A stretch of DNA of 23,664 nt from Oscillospiraceae bacterium (GTDB lineage Bacteria > Bacillota > Clostridia > Oscillospirales > Oscillospiraceae): the NCBI GenBank assembly GCA_028708585.1, contig JAQVYO010000004.1, positions 1 through 23,664 of the forward strand. Reading direction: 5' to 3'. Shown piece after piece: positions 23,469-23,664 of the stretch. The translations under genes and the position numbers were made by a program. Positions within the stretch are counted from its first letter, which is position 1; each line of letters starts with the position of its first letter. The notes under the pieces were generated by a model. The model was given only the letters and a program-made list of their open reading frames with translations, was not told the origin of the DNA and did no database searches.

Positions 23469-23664
23469 ATGAAATACAATAAAAAGACCGTGAAGGATAT
23501 TGACGTATGGGGAAAGCGTGTGCTGCTGCGCTGCGATTTGAACGTGCCTCTGGATAAGCAGACCGGGGAGATTACCGACGATAAGCGGATTGTGGCTTCC
23601 ATTCCAACCATTCAATATTTGATCCGGGAGGGAGCCGCCCTGATTATCTGTTCCCACTTGGGCC
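23469..23664 (+). CDS. pgk: Phosphoglycerate kinase, N-terminal part (cut by window end)
   Basis: The frame opens at ATG 23469 behind AAAGGAG (9 nt spacing) and runs off the right edge after 65 codons. The translation has RVLLRCDLNVPLD with the 3-phosphoglycerate-binding Arg/Asp/Asn cluster. DDKRIVASIPTIQYLI and CSHLG follow, matching the N-domain of Pgk. It transfers phosphate from 1,3-bisphosphoglycerate to ADP in glycolysis. The gap to trmL (173 bp) contains no gapdh gene, although gap-pgk adjacency is usual in Firmicutes; a downstream order cannot be judged. Confidence 0.95.
   Translation, partial: MKYNKKTVKDIDVWGKRVLLRCDLNVPLDKQTGEITDDKRIVASIPTIQYLIREGAALIICSHLG

Overview
The window looks like chromosomal core sequence from an anaerobic, spore-forming Firmicute, most likely a clostridium of the Oscillospirales/Ruminococcaceae type. 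The evidence is a pyruvate:ferredoxin oxidoreductase, a SpoIID sporulation protein, the Firmicute cluster of c-di-AMP receptor, holB and ricT, a CIRCE heat-shock operator, strong AGGAGG-type ribosome binding sites, frequent TTG starts and fairly high GC. This placement is inferred from gene content; there is no rRNA in the window. I see no IS element, prophage, CRISPR array, tRNA or rRNA.

Layout. Positions 1-265 hold the 3' end of a NifU/IscU-type Fe-S scaffold gene. It converges through a bidirectional terminator on a minus-strand CLC anion transporter of the fluoride-exporter-like branch. Further minus-strand genes follow, read comM -> thiI -> cinA (5895 down to 1868), a tight operon mixing two competence-associated genes with a tRNA thiolation gene. 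A 433-bp AT-rich spacer carries divergent promoters for comM and for nifJ (6329-9898), a complete single-chain PFOR of 1189 aa. After nifJ comes a run of hairpins, then the operon darA-holB-ricT (10125-12554): c-di-AMP receptor, DNA polymerase III delta' and the RicT/YaaT protein. A strong terminator separates it from the convergent spoIID-type gene (12684-13706).

The right half has citrate synthase (13911-15281), an unrecognised multi-pass membrane protein (15350-16177), and htpG (16291-18201) under a near-ideal sigma-A promoter overlapped by a perfect CIRCE palindrome. Next is a ferritin-domain/VIT1 iron (or manganese) transporter (18493-19371), preceded by a structured leader with a terminator-like hairpin. 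Then come a leaderless two-repeat DUF11 protein (19512-20318), the minus-strand proBA proline operon (22636-20558), and trmL and the 5' end of pgk on the plus strand.

How it fits together: PFOR, citrate synthase and Pgk are central carbon metabolism. NifU-type scaffold, RicT and PFOR are linked by Fe-S chemistry, and the VIT/ferritin protein by iron handling. HtpG with CIRCE is stress response. Most of the window is ordinary core genome. The least explained parts are the attenuator-like leader before the iron transporter, the hairpin cluster after nifJ, the leaderless DUF11 protein and the hairpin-rich spacer next to proA. I did not find a convincing undescribed multi-gene system.
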